A stretch of DNA of 64,000 nt from Shimia aestuarii (lineage in GTDB: Bacteria > Pseudomonadota > Alphaproteobacteria > Rhodobacterales > Rhodobacteraceae). The DNA is taken from NCBI RefSeq assembly GCF_900114635.1, contig NZ_FOTQ01000001.1, forward strand, positions 1,116,001-1,180,000, read 5' to 3'. Shown here in pieces: positions 43,345 through 51,989 of the stretch; position 1 is the first letter of the stretch; the number at the start of each line of letters is the position of its first letter. The position numbers were made by a program, and so were the translations under genes. The notes under the pieces are model-generated. The model did not search any database. It saw nothing but the letters and a program-made list of their open reading frames with translations, and was not told the DNA's origin.

Positions 43345-44233
43345 ATGGCTTGATGGCCAGATGATTCGCCAACAGGTCGAATACCAGCCGTATCCGGCGG
43401 CTGGTATGCAGCTCGCGATGGGTCGTCAGCCAGATCGGAAATACGAAAGGGTCCATGTCGGGCAAAACACGTTCTACATCCTGCCCCTTGGCCACGCTGT
43501 CCGACATTGGCGCGATGCCAAACCCCTGCCGCACCAGTTCCCACGCCGCCAAACCGCTTTGCGACCCAATCCGAAAATTGTCTGCCGTCACCGGCACACC
43601 CAGCGGGACAAGGTACTCCAACGTCCGCTCGACATCTCCGAAATTCACAAAGTCATGCGCGGCCAGATCCGCCATGCTCTCGGGCCGCCCCGCCCGGTCG
43701 AGATAGCGCCGTGCCGCATAGAAATGCGCCGTGTCCTCGCGCACCATGCGTGCAATCAGATCGGGTTGATCCGGGCGGACATGGCGAATGGCAATATCCG
43801 CCTCGCGCCGCATCAGGTCGCGAATGTCGTTTGCCGCCACCACGTCAATCGTCAGCTTCGGCGCCCGAAGCCGCAGCGCCCGCAACGCCTCTGGCAAAAG
43901 ATACGCCGAGTAGACATCGCTGGCCGTGATTGCCACGCGCCCCTCGATCGACTGCGACTGCCCCGACGCCACCAGCGCCACCCGGTCCGCCGCCGCCCCC
44001 ATCGCGCGTACCTCTTGCAAGAGCTCCGCCCCCGCCGCCGTCAGCGACAAAGACCGTCCGACACGCTCGAACAGCAGCAGCCCCAGATCGTCCTCAAGCG
44101 CTGCAACCTGCCGCCCCAGCGTTGGCTGGGTCAGCTTCAGCCGCCGCGCCGCAGCCGAGAGCGACCCCTCCTCAGCAGTTGCCAGAAAGGCGCGGATATG
44201 GTTCCAGTCAAATGGTAGCTGCGGTGCACTCAT
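43343..44233 (-). CDS. LysR-family transcriptional regulator
   Basis: A 296-residue regulator with the N-terminal winged HTH FLATAEEGSLSAAARRLKLTQPTLGRQVAALEDDLG broken across residues about 13-50, and a periplasmic-binding-like effector domain (about 90-290). The start MSAPQLPFDWNHIRAF at 44233 matches the family; an upstream ATG would add 15 hydrophobic residues. It is divergent from a methyltransferase gene with 84 bases between, so it probably regulates that gene and itself. The effector is unknown. Confidence 0.94.
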   Translation of the reverse strand: MSAPQLPFDWNHIRAFLATAEEGSLSAAARRLKLTQPTLGRQVAALEDDLGLLLFERVGRSLSLTAAGAELLQEVRAMGAAADRVALVASGQSQSIEGRVAITASDVYSAYLLPEALRALRLRAPKLTIDVVAANDIRDLMRREADIAIRHVRPDQPDLIARMVREDTAHFYAARRYLDRAGRPESMADLAAHDFVNFGDVERTLEYLVPLGVPVTADNFRIGSQSGLAAWELVRQGFGIAPMSDSVAKGQDVERVLPDMDPFVFPIWLTTHRELHTSRRIRLVFDLLANHLAIKP

Positions 44234-44317
44234 GCAAATATGTATAAGCAAACTGCAAATTTCGGCAATTCCCAACATATCTCTGCATGAATTAATACAT
44301 CCTCAAAGGAGAGTAAC

Positions 44318-44953
44318 ATGACGAGTGACGCAAAATTCTGGGACGGCATCGCCGAGAAATACGCCCGCAGCCCGATCAAGGACATTGCGGGATATGAATA
44401 CACGCTCGAGCGCACCCGCTCTTACCTAACGCCTAATGACAGTGTTCTGGAACTCGGCTGTGGGACCGGATCAACCGCGCTTCTTCTCGCCGGGTCCACC
44501 GGCCAGATCGTGGCTTCGGACATTTCCGATGGCATGCTCGACGTGGGGCGCCGCAATGCTCGGGATCAGGGCATCGACAACGTGCATTTCCTGTGCGGCG
44601 ATGCTCACTCCCCGGCGCTGGACGGTCAGCAGTTCGACGTGATCATGGCCATGAACGTCTTGCATCTCGTGGAAGACCTCGACGCGGTTCTGGCCCGCGC
44701 CCATGCGCTTCTCAAACCGGGCGGCGTGCTGATCTCGAAAACCCCCTGCCTCAGCGACAGCAACATCTTTATGCGCGGCCTGTTCCGCGTGATGATTCCG
44801 GTCATGCAGCTGTTCCGCCGGGCCCCTTTCGTGGCCTACCTGAGCACGCCGCAACTGGAACGCAAGATCGAGGCCGCCGGGTTCAAGCTGATCGAACGGG
44901 TGTCGATCCCCGCCAAAGGAGGCCGCCCTTACCTCGTGGCACGGCGCGACTAA
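44318..44953 (+). CDS. Class I SAM-dependent methyltransferase
   Basis: A 211-residue methyltransferase. The SAM loop is VLELGCGTGSTALLLAG near residues 46-62, with the acidic residue after strand 2 in VASDISDGMLDVGRR near 68-82, and motif post-II in FDVIMAMNVLHLVED near 105-120. The N-terminal FWDGIAEKYARSPI and the general form resemble UbiE/Coq5-like or lipid methyltransferases. AAAGGAGAGTAAC precedes the ATG. Probable target of the divergent LysR regulator. The acceptor is not predictable. Confidence 0.92.
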   Translation: MTSDAKFWDGIAEKYARSPIKDIAGYEYTLERTRSYLTPNDSVLELGCGTGSTALLLAGSTGQIVASDISDGMLDVGRRNARDQGIDNVHFLCGDAHSPALDGQQFDVIMAMNVLHLVEDLDAVLARAHALLKPGGVLISKTPCLSDSNIFMRGLFRVMIPVMQLFRRAPFVAYLSTPQLERKIEAAGFKLIERVSIPAKGGRPYLVARRD

Positions 44954-45057
44954 GCCACATTATGCGCTCCTGCCAAAAACGGCTTCCACGCGGGCCGGGG
45001 TAGTCCCCGGCCCCGCTTTCACGTTACCAAGGCGAAAACACAGTGACAGGAGCGATC

Positions 45058-45507
45058 ATGACCCTCAAAATCTACCTTTCCGGCGAAATCCACACCGACT
45101 GGCGCGAACAGATCATCGACGGCGCCGACGGGCTGGATGTCACCTTTGACAGCCCCGTGACCGACCACGACGCGAGCGATGATTGCGGCGTTGCGATCCT
45201 TGGCGCGGAACCCAACAAGTTCTGGCACGACCACAAGGGCGCCAAGCTGAACGCGATCCGCACCCGCAAGGGCATTTCCGATGCCGACATCGTCGTCGTG
45301 CGCTTTGGCGAGAAATACAAGCAATGGAACGCCGCTTTCGATGCTGGTTACGCCGCCGCCCTTGGCAAATCCGTCATCGTGCTCAACCCGCCGGAACACC
45401 AACACGCCCTCAAGGAAATCCACGCCGCCGCCCTCGCCGTGGCCGAGGAACCGCGCCAGGTGGTCGAGATTCTGCGCTACGTTCTGACTGGAGCCCTGCC
45501 CGGCTGA
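45058..45507 (+). CDS. ytoQ: YtoQ family protein
   Basis: A 149-residue conserved protein of the YtoQ family, distantly related to nucleoside 2-deoxyribosyltransferases. Characteristic segments are IYLSGEIHTDWREQI near residues 5-19, SPVTDHDASDDCG near 34-46, NAIRTRKGISDADIVVVRFGEKYKQWNAAFDAGYAAALGK broken at about residues 70-110. The start at 45058 is chosen for the match to family length; AGGAGCGATC is directly in front. Function not established; a nucleoside-related role is suggested only by fold. Confidence 0.92.
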   Translation: MTLKIYLSGEIHTDWREQIIDGADGLDVTFDSPVTDHDASDDCGVAILGAEPNKFWHDHKGAKLNAIRTRKGISDADIVVVRFGEKYKQWNAAFDAGYAAALGKSVIVLNPPEHQHALKEIHAAALAVAEEPRQVVEILRYVLTGALPG

Positions 45508-45519
45508 TCCCCAACGAAT

Positions 45520-45590
45520 GCCCCCCACCTTCCTTTTGCCAGAAATACCCTCGGGGGGAGGCCAAAGGTCGGGGGCAGACAGCCCCCATC
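45520..45590 (+). repeat. Dispersed G/C-rich intergenic repeat, copy B
   Basis: CCTTCCTTTTGCCAGAAATA followed by a C/G-rich block and a GGGGGCAGACAGCCCCC-type hairpin. Lies in the gap between the convergent ytoQ and GST genes. Confidence 0.7.
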
Positions 45591-45596
45591 ACCGAC

Positions 45597-46295
45597 TCAG
45601 TCGCGCGGTGGCGTCACCAGCCCCTTCTGCACCGCAGGCCGCGCCCGGAACCGCTCGACATAGGCGCTCACATTCGGGAAATCCTCCATGCCCACGGCTT
45701 CTTCCGCGCCGTAATACGCAATCATGCCCAACCATGGACCAAGGGCGATATCCGCAATCGAATAGGCCCCGGCGATCCAGTCTTGCCCTTCCAGCGCGGT
45801 ATTGACCACATTCAAAAGCCGTCGCGCTTCGGCGACATAACGGGCGCGGGGGCGCGGGTCTTCGATCTCCGCCCCGGCAAACTTGTAAAAGAATCCCAAT
45901 TGCCCGAACATCGGACCGACGCCGCCCATCTGGAACATCAGCCACTGGAGGATCTGCGCCCTGTCGGTCGCGGTGTTCCCCAACAGTTTGCCTGTCTTTT
46001 CCGCCAGGTAGTTCAGGATCGCCCCGCTTTCAAAAAGCGCCACTCCGGTCCCGTCAGGGCCATTCGGATCAAGGATGGCCGGGATCTTGTTGTTGGGGTT
46101 GAGCGCAAGAAACTCGGGGCTCTTCACATCCGCATCCGCAAGCGTGACCCGGTGCACTTCATAGGGCAACCCGATCTCCTCAAGCATGATCGCAGCCTTC
46201 ACACCATTGGGCGTGGGAAAAGAATAGAGCTGCAGGATACCCGGGTTCTCGGCGGGCCACCTGCGGTTGATCGGGTGATCGGTTACAAAGCTCAT
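45597..46295 (-). CDS. Glutathione S-transferase (YfcG-like)
   Basis: A 232-residue nu-class-like glutathione transferase. The thioredoxin-like N-domain has QLYSFPTPNGVKAAIMLEEIGLPYE near 22-46, the glutathione-contact NPNNKIPAILD near 66-76 and ESGAILNYLAEKTG near 91-104; the helical C-domain has YSIADIALGPWLGMI near 175-189. The asparagine-bearing TPNG, instead of a serine or cysteine, matches YfcG, an enzyme with disulfide reductase activity. AGGAGAGGAAG precedes the ATG. It is separate from the YghU-like paralogue at 1111. Confidence 0.93.
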   Translation of the reverse strand: MSFVTDHPINRRWPAENPGILQLYSFPTPNGVKAAIMLEEIGLPYEVHRVTLADADVKSPEFLALNPNNKIPAILDPNGPDGTGVALFESGAILNYLAEKTGKLLGNTATDRAQILQWLMFQMGGVGPMFGQLGFFYKFAGAEIEDPRPRARYVAEARRLLNVVNTALEGQDWIAGAYSIADIALGPWLGMIAYYGAEEAVGMEDFPNVSAYVERFRARPAVQKGLVTPPRD

Positions 46296-46529
46296 CTTCC
46301 TCTCCTGTCTTGTTATGAGGGAAAGATAAGTTAATTTTCCCATCCAACCAGAGCCCAAAGCGTGCAAAACGCAACATGACCCCCTGCAGAATCGCAGAGC
46401 TCATCCGTTAAAGGGGTGCGAGGATACCGGCAAAGACCGCTTGAAAATCATCCTCCCCTCTGGACTATTGGCACGAAACCCCGCCCGGCCCTGCGGCGCG
46501 CGGCACAGACAGAACGAAGGAAACGCAGA

Positions 46530-47336
46530 ATGGAAATCATGATGGAACAGGCAGGCGCTTTCGGCCCGCTGGTGATCGCAACGATCAAGGCGCTGGTGGT
46601 CCTGATCCTTGGCTGGATCGTCGCAGGCGCCGTCAGCGGCTTTGTCCGCCGCCGCGTGAACGCCACGCCCGAGATCGACAAGACTCTCGGCAATTTCGCG
46701 GCCAGCATCGTGCGCTGGGTGATCCTGCTGATTGTACTCGTCGCGATTCTCGGGCTCTTCGGGATTGAAGCGACATCGCTCGTTGCCATGCTGGGGGCCG
46801 CCACGCTGGCCATCGGCCTTGCCCTGCAAGGCACGCTTTCAGACCTCGCGGCAGGGTTCATGCTGATCCTGTTCCGCCCCTACAAGATCGGCCAGTATGT
46901 CGACATTGGCGGCACCGCCGGCACGGTTGTCGACCTCAATCTTTTTGTCACCGAACTGGTGACACCGGACAACGTGCAGATCATCGTCCCCAATGGCCAG
47001 GCCTGGGGGTCAATCATCACCAACTTCTCCGCCCATGACACACGCCGCGTCGATCTTGTCTTTGGCATCGACTATGGCGATGACGCGGACAAGGCCAAGG
47101 CCGTGATCCTTGCTGCCGCCGAAGCAGACGAACGTGTGCTCAAAGACCCCGCGCCCTGGGTCCGCGTCACCAATCTGGGCGACAGCTCGGTCGACATCAC
47201 CGCGCGCATCTGGTGCAACGCCGCCGACTATTGGGAACTGAAATTCGCCATGACCCAAGGTGTCAAGGAAGCCTTCGACAAGGCCAACATCTCGATCCCC
47301 TATCCCCACACGGTCGAAATCAAACGCGACGCCTGA
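46530..47336 (+). CDS. MscS-family mechanosensitive ion channel
   Basis: Small-conductance mechanosensitive channel of 268 residues that opens under membrane tension to release solutes. Helices TM1 (about 13-35), TM2 (about 58-76) and the pore helix TM3, VAMLGAATLAIGLALQGTLSDLAAGFMLILFRPYKIG near 84-120, are visible with the small-residue pattern of the pore, followed by the beta domain VDIGGTAGTVVDLNLFVTELVTPDNVQIIVPNG read in two parts, and the C-terminal vestibule. GAAGGAAACGCAGA precedes the ATG at 46530. Confidence 0.95.
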   Translation: MEIMMEQAGAFGPLVIATIKALVVLILGWIVAGAVSGFVRRRVNATPEIDKTLGNFAASIVRWVILLIVLVAILGLFGIEATSLVAMLGAATLAIGLALQGTLSDLAAGFMLILFRPYKIGQYVDIGGTAGTVVDLNLFVTELVTPDNVQIIVPNGQAWGSIITNFSAHDTRRVDLVFGIDYGDDADKAKAVILAAAEADERVLKDPAPWVRVTNLGDSSVDITARIWCNAADYWELKFAMTQGVKEAFDKANISIPYPHTVEIKRDA

Positions 47337-47369
47337 GGCGCAACAGAATGACCACTCGCGAAGCGACAG

Positions 47370-47405
47370 CGCCCCGTCAAACTCATGGCGGGGCGTTGCC
47401 TTTTC
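47370..47405 (+). terminator. Probable terminator of the MscS gene
   Basis: Seven-base stem CGCCCCG / CGGGGCG with a 12-base loop, followed by TTGCCTTTTCT, 33 bases after the stop codon. The T tract is interrupted. Confidence 0.5.
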
Positions 47406-47420
47406 TGGCGGATTCCTGTT

Positions 47421-48050
47421 TCAAACCTCACCGCGCCGCACCAAGGTCAGCGCCCCGGCCATCACGACCAGCACGCCACCGCACAGGCGATCCATCCAGC
47501 AGGCACCCCGCGCATTCAGATAGTGCATCGCCTTGCTGCCAAGCGCAGCATAGGCGGCCATCACGGCCACATCCGTCGCGATGAAAATCACGCCCAAGGT
47601 GACATATTGCGCCAGTATAGGTGCGCCCACGTCCAGAAACTGCGGAAAGAACGCCGCAAAGAACAACAGCCCCTTCGGGTTCATTACCGCCACGACAAAA
47701 CTCTTTCGCAGGATCTCCAGCTGCCCGCCCCGCGCCCACCCTGGTGCGGCGTTCGTGGCAACCAGCCCTGAAGACCGCAACATCTGACTGCCGATCCAGA
47801 CGAGATAGGCCACCCCGACCCACTTCACCACGCTGAACCAGAACGCAGACGCCGTTAGGACAGAGCCAAGCCCTACCCCCGCCGCCGCGATCAGAACCGC
47901 ATCGGACAGGGCCGCGCCGATGATTCCATACCCGGCGCGCAACATCCCGAAGCGCGTCCCGTTGGACAAGGCCAACAGAACCGTCGGCCCCGGTGTTACC
48001 ACCACGACAAGCGCCATCGCGGCAAAGGTCAAAAGAGTGAATTCCATCAT
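47421..48050 (-). CDS. LysE-family exporter
   Basis: A 209-residue inner-membrane protein of the LysE/RhtB group with about six helices. Typical are the N-terminal LVVVVTPGPTVLLALSNG near 15-32, GYGIIGAALSDAVLIAAAG, and the central KSFVVAVMNPKGLLFFAAFFPQF near 112-134. The family exports amino acids or related metabolites. Its ATG overlaps the stop of the DUF1772 gene (ATGA), making it the last gene of a three-gene membrane operon that faces a TetR regulator. Confidence 0.94.
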   Translation of the reverse strand: MMEFTLLTFAAMALVVVVTPGPTVLLALSNGTRFGMLRAGYGIIGAALSDAVLIAAAGVGLGSVLTASAFWFSVVKWVGVAYLVWIGSQMLRSSGLVATNAAPGWARGGQLEILRKSFVVAVMNPKGLLFFAAFFPQFLDVGAPILAQYVTLGVIFIATDVAVMAAYAALGSKAMHYLNARGACWMDRLCGGVLVVMAGALTLVRRGEV

Positions 48051-48550
48051 GCCCGCATTGAGTTGAGGTTGATCAGGGCGACGCCGGTCAGCATCAATGC
48101 AAGGCCGCTGAAACAGGTTCGGATCATGTTCCACATCTGCCAGCGGCCCGAATAATCCTGCCAGATACGCTGCGCTGCATCCTGATCCAGCGGGATTTCA
48201 ACCAGCGCCAGCGCTTCATTCATCGGCACGTTGATCAACGCCGTGGGCAGAAACGCGCCGAGCACATAAGTGACGGTAGCCAGCGCAAGCAGGAGAGCCG
48301 AAACCTTCCGGATATCAAGCAATGCCACCCGTGCCGTGATGGCCAAGACCACCGGCGTGCCAAAGAATATCGGAAAGAATACAGGGTTGCGCACAGACGC
48401 GTTCATGCTCTGCATCGCGGCAATGGCCACCCCCGGATCACCCGCATCCAGCCCCCACATGGTCGAACAGACCCACGCGTAAAAAAAGCCGAAGATGCCC
48501 CCCACGCACAGCAGGGAAAGCACCGACAGGACCACCAGCAAGCGCGCCAT
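48047..48550 (-). CDS. DUF1772 family membrane protein
   Basis: A 167-residue membrane protein with four hydrophobic helices (about residues 3-24, 57-78, 83-106 and 145-164). DUF1772 proteins share distant similarity with anthrone oxygenases; the features RNPVFFPIFFG and the C-terminal WQMWNMIRTCFSGLAL match. The start shares one base with the stop of the upstream gene (TAATG), and its own stop overlaps the LysE start, so the three genes are coupled. Function unknown. Confidence 0.85.
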   Translation of the reverse strand: MARLLVVLSVLSLLCVGGIFGFFYAWVCSTMWGLDAGDPGVAIAAMQSMNASVRNPVFFPIFFGTPVVLAITARVALLDIRKVSALLLALATVTYVLGAFLPTALINVPMNEALALVEIPLDQDAAQRIWQDYSGRWQMWNMIRTCFSGLALMLTGVALINLNSMRA

Positions 48551-48942
48551 TACACCCGCACCTCGTTTGCGTGCGTGGCTTCTCCACGGCGCGCCATGAA
48601 AACCCGCACAAAGATCACCACCGTGGCCATCTGCCCCAGGATCACGGCGGGCCATATCAGCGGAAACTGTGCATCAAGGTATTTCTGCGGTCCAAAGGAC
48701 ACCAGCGCCATCAGCGCCGCCAGCAGGCTCAGACCTCTCCCCGCCGTGTCCGTCAACGGCCCCACGATAATCGCGCCAATCGCAATGGCCATCGCCGCCC
48801 CAAGGAAAGGCGCAATGCCGAACAACGGCGTCGCAATGGGCGGATGCGGGCGGATGCCCGCATAGAGAGCCGACAGCATGATGAGCTGCAACAGGATCAG
48901 AGCCACAAGCGCGGCGATGGTGTGACGATCAAATTTTGTCAT
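48550..48942 (-). CDS. Four-helix membrane protein, first gene of a TetR-controlled operon
   Basis: A 130-residue hydrophobic protein with helices at about residues 9-28, 40-62, 70-85 and 95-115; no family recognised with confidence. GGAATCGAT precedes the ATG at 48942, and a start 25 residues upstream would lie inside the operator region. It is the promoter-proximal gene of the operon continuing with DUF1772 and LysE genes. The tandem operator 28-62 bases upstream suggests control by the divergent TetR protein. Confidence 0.8.
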   Translation of the reverse strand: MTKFDRHTIAALVALILLQLIMLSALYAGIRPHPPIATPLFGIAPFLGAAMAIAIGAIIVGPLTDTAGRGLSLLAALMALVSFGPQKYLDAQFPLIWPAVILGQMATVVIFVRVFMARRGEATHANEVRV

Positions 48943-48969
48943 ATCGATTCCTTCAAAAGCGTATTTTGT

Positions 48970-49004
48970 ATTACGGTTGCACATATCCGTAATTGTCGTT
49001 ACGG
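48970..49004. promoter_or_regulatory. TetR operator: ATTACGG-N10-CCGTAAT plus a third half-site
   Basis: Perfect seven-base arms at 48970-48976 and 48987-48993, then GTTACGG at 48998-49004, centred in the 88-base divergent region between the TetR gene and the membrane operon. TetR proteins typically bind such repeats to repress both directions. Confidence 0.8.
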
Positions 49005-49030
49005 TTTCTGTCAACAAGCCGGGGAAAAAA

Positions 49031-49639
49031 ATGCGCGACGAAAAACGCTCGATCCGTCAGCAACAAATCGAAACCGCCGCCTACGCGGTTCTGGAAACCA
49101 AGGGCTATGGCGGGACCTCCATGGCGGGCATCGCGAAACAGGCACGCGCCTCAAACGAAACCCTCTACAACTGGTATGGTGACAAGCAGGGGCTGTTCCG
49201 AGCCCTTGTCACGCGCAACGCCGCCGAGGTGAAAGCCCATCTTGTCGAGGAACTGGACACAGACCATGACGCCCTGTCGATTCTCGCCTCGCTTGGCCCC
49301 AAATTGCTCAATCTGTTGACTGGCGATCGTGCCGTTGCGCTCAACCGGGCCGCAGCGGCAGATCACAGCGGCGAGCTTGGCGCCACGCTCTCGCAATCCG
49401 GGCGCGAAGCCGTGTTTCCTCTCCTCGAAAAGGTGCTGGAACGCGCACGCGACGACGGACAGTTGCACTTCGCCGAAACCGCCGATGCCGTCGGACTCTA
49501 CCTCGACCTGCTGATCGGAGACCTGCAAATCCGCCGGGTCATTGGCAGGCAGCCCAGCCCGTCAGAAGAATTCTGCCAGACTCGCGCCCAGCGCGCGGTC
49601 CACCATCTGGAAACGCTGCTTGGCACCCCGCCCCCCTGA
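49031..49639 (+). CDS. TetR-family transcriptional regulator
   Basis: A 202-residue regulator with the N-terminal HTH QIETAAYAVLETKGYGGTSMAGIAKQARASNETLYNWYGDKQGLF, seen across residues about 12-55, where SMAGIAKQARASNETLYNWY is the recognition unit, and a helical ligand-binding domain with the AefR-like C-terminal form. GGGGAAAAAA precedes the ATG. It is divergent from the membrane operon with the operator between, so it is expected to repress both. The ligand is unknown; a small hydrophobic compound exported by the LysE protein is one possibility. A chorismate mutase gene follows by 21 bases. Confidence 0.93.
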   Translation: MRDEKRSIRQQQIETAAYAVLETKGYGGTSMAGIAKQARASNETLYNWYGDKQGLFRALVTRNAAEVKAHLVEELDTDHDALSILASLGPKLLNLLTGDRAVALNRAAAADHSGELGATLSQSGREAVFPLLEKVLERARDDGQLHFAETADAVGLYLDLLIGDLQIRRVIGRQPSPSEEFCQTRAQRAVHHLETLLGTPPP

Positions 49640-49660
49640 TCCAAAAACCCGGAAAGCCTC

Positions 49661-49963
49661 ATGACCAACCTCATTGCCCCCGAAAACTGCACCTCAATGG
49701 CCGATCTGCGCGTGCAGATCGACGCGATTGACGTGCAACTCATCACGCTGCTGAAGACACGCAGCGGCTATATTGACCGGGCCGTCGATCTCAAGAGAAT
49801 CGAAAACCTGCCCGCCCGAACCACCAACCGCGTCGCCGAGGTCTTGGGCAAGGTCAGCGCGACTGCCGAAGCCAAGGGGTTGGACCCGACCCTCGTCCGC
49901 ACGCTCTGGACGGAACTCATCGAATGGTCCATTGCGCAAGAAGCCAAGGAACTCGACGCGTAG
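49661..49963 (+). CDS. Monofunctional AroQ-type chorismate mutase
   Basis: A 100-residue helical protein that converts chorismate to prephenate for phenylalanine and tyrosine. The pattern matches AroQ: LRVQIDAIDVQLITLLKTRSGYIDRAVDLK near residues 16-45 with the active-site arginine and lysine, TTNRVAEVLGKVSATAEAKGLDP and the C-terminal LWTELIEWSIAQEAKEL. It begins 21 bases after the TetR stop on the same strand. Short forms of this type can also act as isochorismate-pyruvate lyases (PchB-like); no salicylate or siderophore gene is nearby, so mutase is preferred. Confidence 0.9.
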   Translation: MTNLIAPENCTSMADLRVQIDAIDVQLITLLKTRSGYIDRAVDLKRIENLPARTTNRVAEVLGKVSATAEAKGLDPTLVRTLWTELIEWSIAQEAKELDA

Positions 49964-49993
49964 CGCCGTGACCCGCCCTGGACAACAACGCGC

Positions 49994-50848
49994 TTAACGC
50001 TGTTCCTCTTCCAGCATGGATTTCAGCGCATCGCGATAATTGGGATACTTCAACGTAACGCCCAATTCTTCCTTGATCCGCGCATTCGATACCCGCTTGC
50101 TGTCGCTGTAAAAACTGCGCGCCATCGGCGTCAGGTCCGCATCTTCAAAGGCCACTTCCGGCGGCGGGGCCATCCCCAAAAGCTCGGCCGCATAAGCAAG
50201 GATATCCTGCGGCGGGGCCGGTGTATCGTCACAGACATTGTATATCCGCCCCGGATTGGGCTGATGCATCGACGCTTCCAACACCAGCGCGATGTCATCA
50301 ACATGGGCGCGCGAAAACACCTGGTTCTTCTTGATGATCCGCCGCGCCGTGCCATTGCGCAGCTTGGCAAAGGGGCCACGACCGGGGCCATAGATACCCG
50401 CCAGCCGGAAGATATGCAGCGGCAATCCGGGCACATCACGCCATTCTGCCTCGGCCAGAACCCGCATCTGCCCGCGCTTGCCGCCGGGATGCAGCTCTGT
50501 ATCCTCATCGACCCAGCCACCATCCATGTCGCCATAAACCCCGGTGGTCGACAGATAGCCGACCCACTCCAGATCAGGCGCCGCCCTGACCAGTGCCTCG
50601 CGCCCGATACGCAGCACCGGGTCGCCCTCCTTGTCCGGGCGGATCGAGGTCAGAACATGCGTAACCCCCTGCAATGCCGTGTCAAAATCAATCGGCCATT
50701 GCAGCGCTTCCGCGCCTTCGGCTTCGATTGCGGCGATCTGGTCGGTATCGCGGACGGTCCCGATCACACGCCACCCTTGGGGCACGAGACGGCGGGCAAG
50801 GGCGCGGGCGCTATAGCCATGCCCGAGGGAAAGCAAAGTCTTGGTCAT
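49994..50848 (-). CDS. SDR/NAD-dependent epimerase-like protein (YeeZ-like)
   Basis: A 284-residue extended short-chain dehydrogenase-type protein. The cofactor loop LSLGHGYSARALARRL is at about residues 6-21, the active-site region STTGVYGDMDGGWVDEDT near 103-120, and FRLAGIYGPGRGP near 152-164. The normal YxxxK pair is not evident, as in the YeeZ subgroup, so catalysis is uncertain. The start MTKTLLSLG at 50848 places the Rossmann strand at the N-terminus; the upstream ATG adds 11 residues. It is divergent from a methyltransferase gene. Confidence 0.9.
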   Translation of the reverse strand: MTKTLLSLGHGYSARALARRLVPQGWRVIGTVRDTDQIAAIEAEGAEALQWPIDFDTALQGVTHVLTSIRPDKEGDPVLRIGREALVRAAPDLEWVGYLSTTGVYGDMDGGWVDEDTELHPGGKRGQMRVLAEAEWRDVPGLPLHIFRLAGIYGPGRGPFAKLRNGTARRIIKKNQVFSRAHVDDIALVLEASMHQPNPGRIYNVCDDTPAPPQDILAYAAELLGMAPPPEVAFEDADLTPMARSFYSDSKRVSNARIKEELGVTLKYPNYRDALKSMLEEEQR

Positions 50849-50928
50849 TCCCGCACCCTGCCTCCAGCCTGCGCCCGACACAAGAGCCGCCTCTTGCTTT
50901 TGCGCGCTCCAGCCCGTTCACTGTGACC

Positions 50929-51561
50929 ATGAGTCCCAAGAAAGACCCAAACCTCGAGGCCGCCTACAGCCTCAAGACCCCTCAGGACTCCCGGCGCCTC
51001 TATCGCGACTGGGCACAAACCTATGACACCGGCTTTGCCCAAGCCTCTGACTATGTCCTGCCCCGCGAAGTCGCACGCTACTTTGTCGAGGCGGGCGGAG
51101 TCGGCCCCGTCCTGGACGTAGGAGCAGGCACTGGACTCTGCGGCGCAATCCTCACCGCTCTGGGCACCACACCATGCGACGCAACAGACATCTCACAGGA
51201 AATGCTGGATGTCGCCGACACTAAATCCATCTACCGGACTCTCTTTGTCGGAGACCTGACCAAGCGCCTGCCGGTCGAAGACGCCACCTATGACGGGATC
51301 GTCAGCTCAGGCACCTTCACAAACGGCCATGTCGGCCCTGACGCTTTGGATGAATTGCTGCGGATCACCCGCCCCGGTGCGCTTTTTGCCCTGTCGATCC
51401 ACGAACGCCATTTCGAAACCGTCGGCTTCAGAGCAAAGCTCGACGCCTTATCCGATCGGATTTGCGATTTGCACCTGCCCAAGGCCCGCGTTTACGGCGA
51501 AAGCGCCCACGGCCCCCACAAGGACGACCGCTGTTTCATCGCCCTGTTTCACCGCCTCTGA
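50929..51561 (+). CDS. Class I SAM-dependent methyltransferase
   Basis: A 210-residue methyltransferase. The N-terminal RRLYRDWAQTYDTGFAQ is typical of the methyltransferase_11/25 group, the SAM loop is VLDVGAGTGLCGAIL near residues 61-75, the strand-2 acid is in CDATDISQEMLDVA near 84-97, and FDGIVSSGTF-type motif is YDGIVSSGTFTNGHVG near 123-138. Its last 13 bases overlap the end of the convergent DUF1810 gene. Distinct in sequence from the methyltransferase at 44318. The acceptor is unknown. Confidence 0.92.
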   Translation: MSPKKDPNLEAAYSLKTPQDSRRLYRDWAQTYDTGFAQASDYVLPREVARYFVEAGGVGPVLDVGAGTGLCGAILTALGTTPCDATDISQEMLDVADTKSIYRTLFVGDLTKRLPVEDATYDGIVSSGTFTNGHVGPDALDELLRITRPGALFALSIHERHFETVGFRAKLDALSDRICDLHLPKARVYGESAHGPHKDDRCFIALFHRL

Positions 51562-51989
51562 TCTGCGCTTGCCAGTTCCGCCTCGGTCAACGCACACCGT
51601 TGCCCTTCAAAAAACTTAACCAACACCCGTTCAAAAACATCCGGCGCCCCCGGAACAGCGGAAAACAGCGTCATCGAACTCTGCAGCTTGAGCGCATCCA
51701 CCGGTCCCATGATCGCCTCAGGTGCCATACCCTCATGCAGCAACACCGCATCGCACAATGCAATCAACCGCGCGGCCAGAACCGGATGCGCCAGATAGCG
51801 CTCCGCCTCATCTAAATCGGCCAGACCGTAATCACGCGCCCGCTGCGACCGCCCAAGAGACCGCAGTTGCGGAATCTCCCACCAAATCCAATGAGTCACC
51901 TTGCGCCCGGCCCGCAACTCGGCCACCGCCCGCGCGTGGGTCTCGTCCTGGCGCGGTAGGAACCGCTCAAGGGCTGCGATGTCGATCAC
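51549..51989 (-). CDS. DUF1810 family protein
   Basis: A 146-residue conserved protein of unknown function recognised as DUF1810 by AVAELRAGRKVTHWIWWEIPQL near residues 21-42, the segment YGLADLDEAERYLAHPVLAARL near 54-75, and DALKLQSSMTLFS near 98-110. It overlaps the end of the CaiD-like gene by four bases (TGATG/ATGA type), so it is the last gene of that operon. Its tail overlaps a convergent methyltransferase gene by 13 bases. Confidence 0.92.
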   Translation of the reverse strand: MIDIAALERFLPRQDETHARAVAELRAGRKVTHWIWWEIPQLRSLGRSQRARDYGLADLDEAERYLAHPVLAARLIALCDAVLLHEGMAPEAIMGPVDALKLQSSMTLFSAVPGAPDVFERVLVKFFEGQRCALTEAELASADQRR

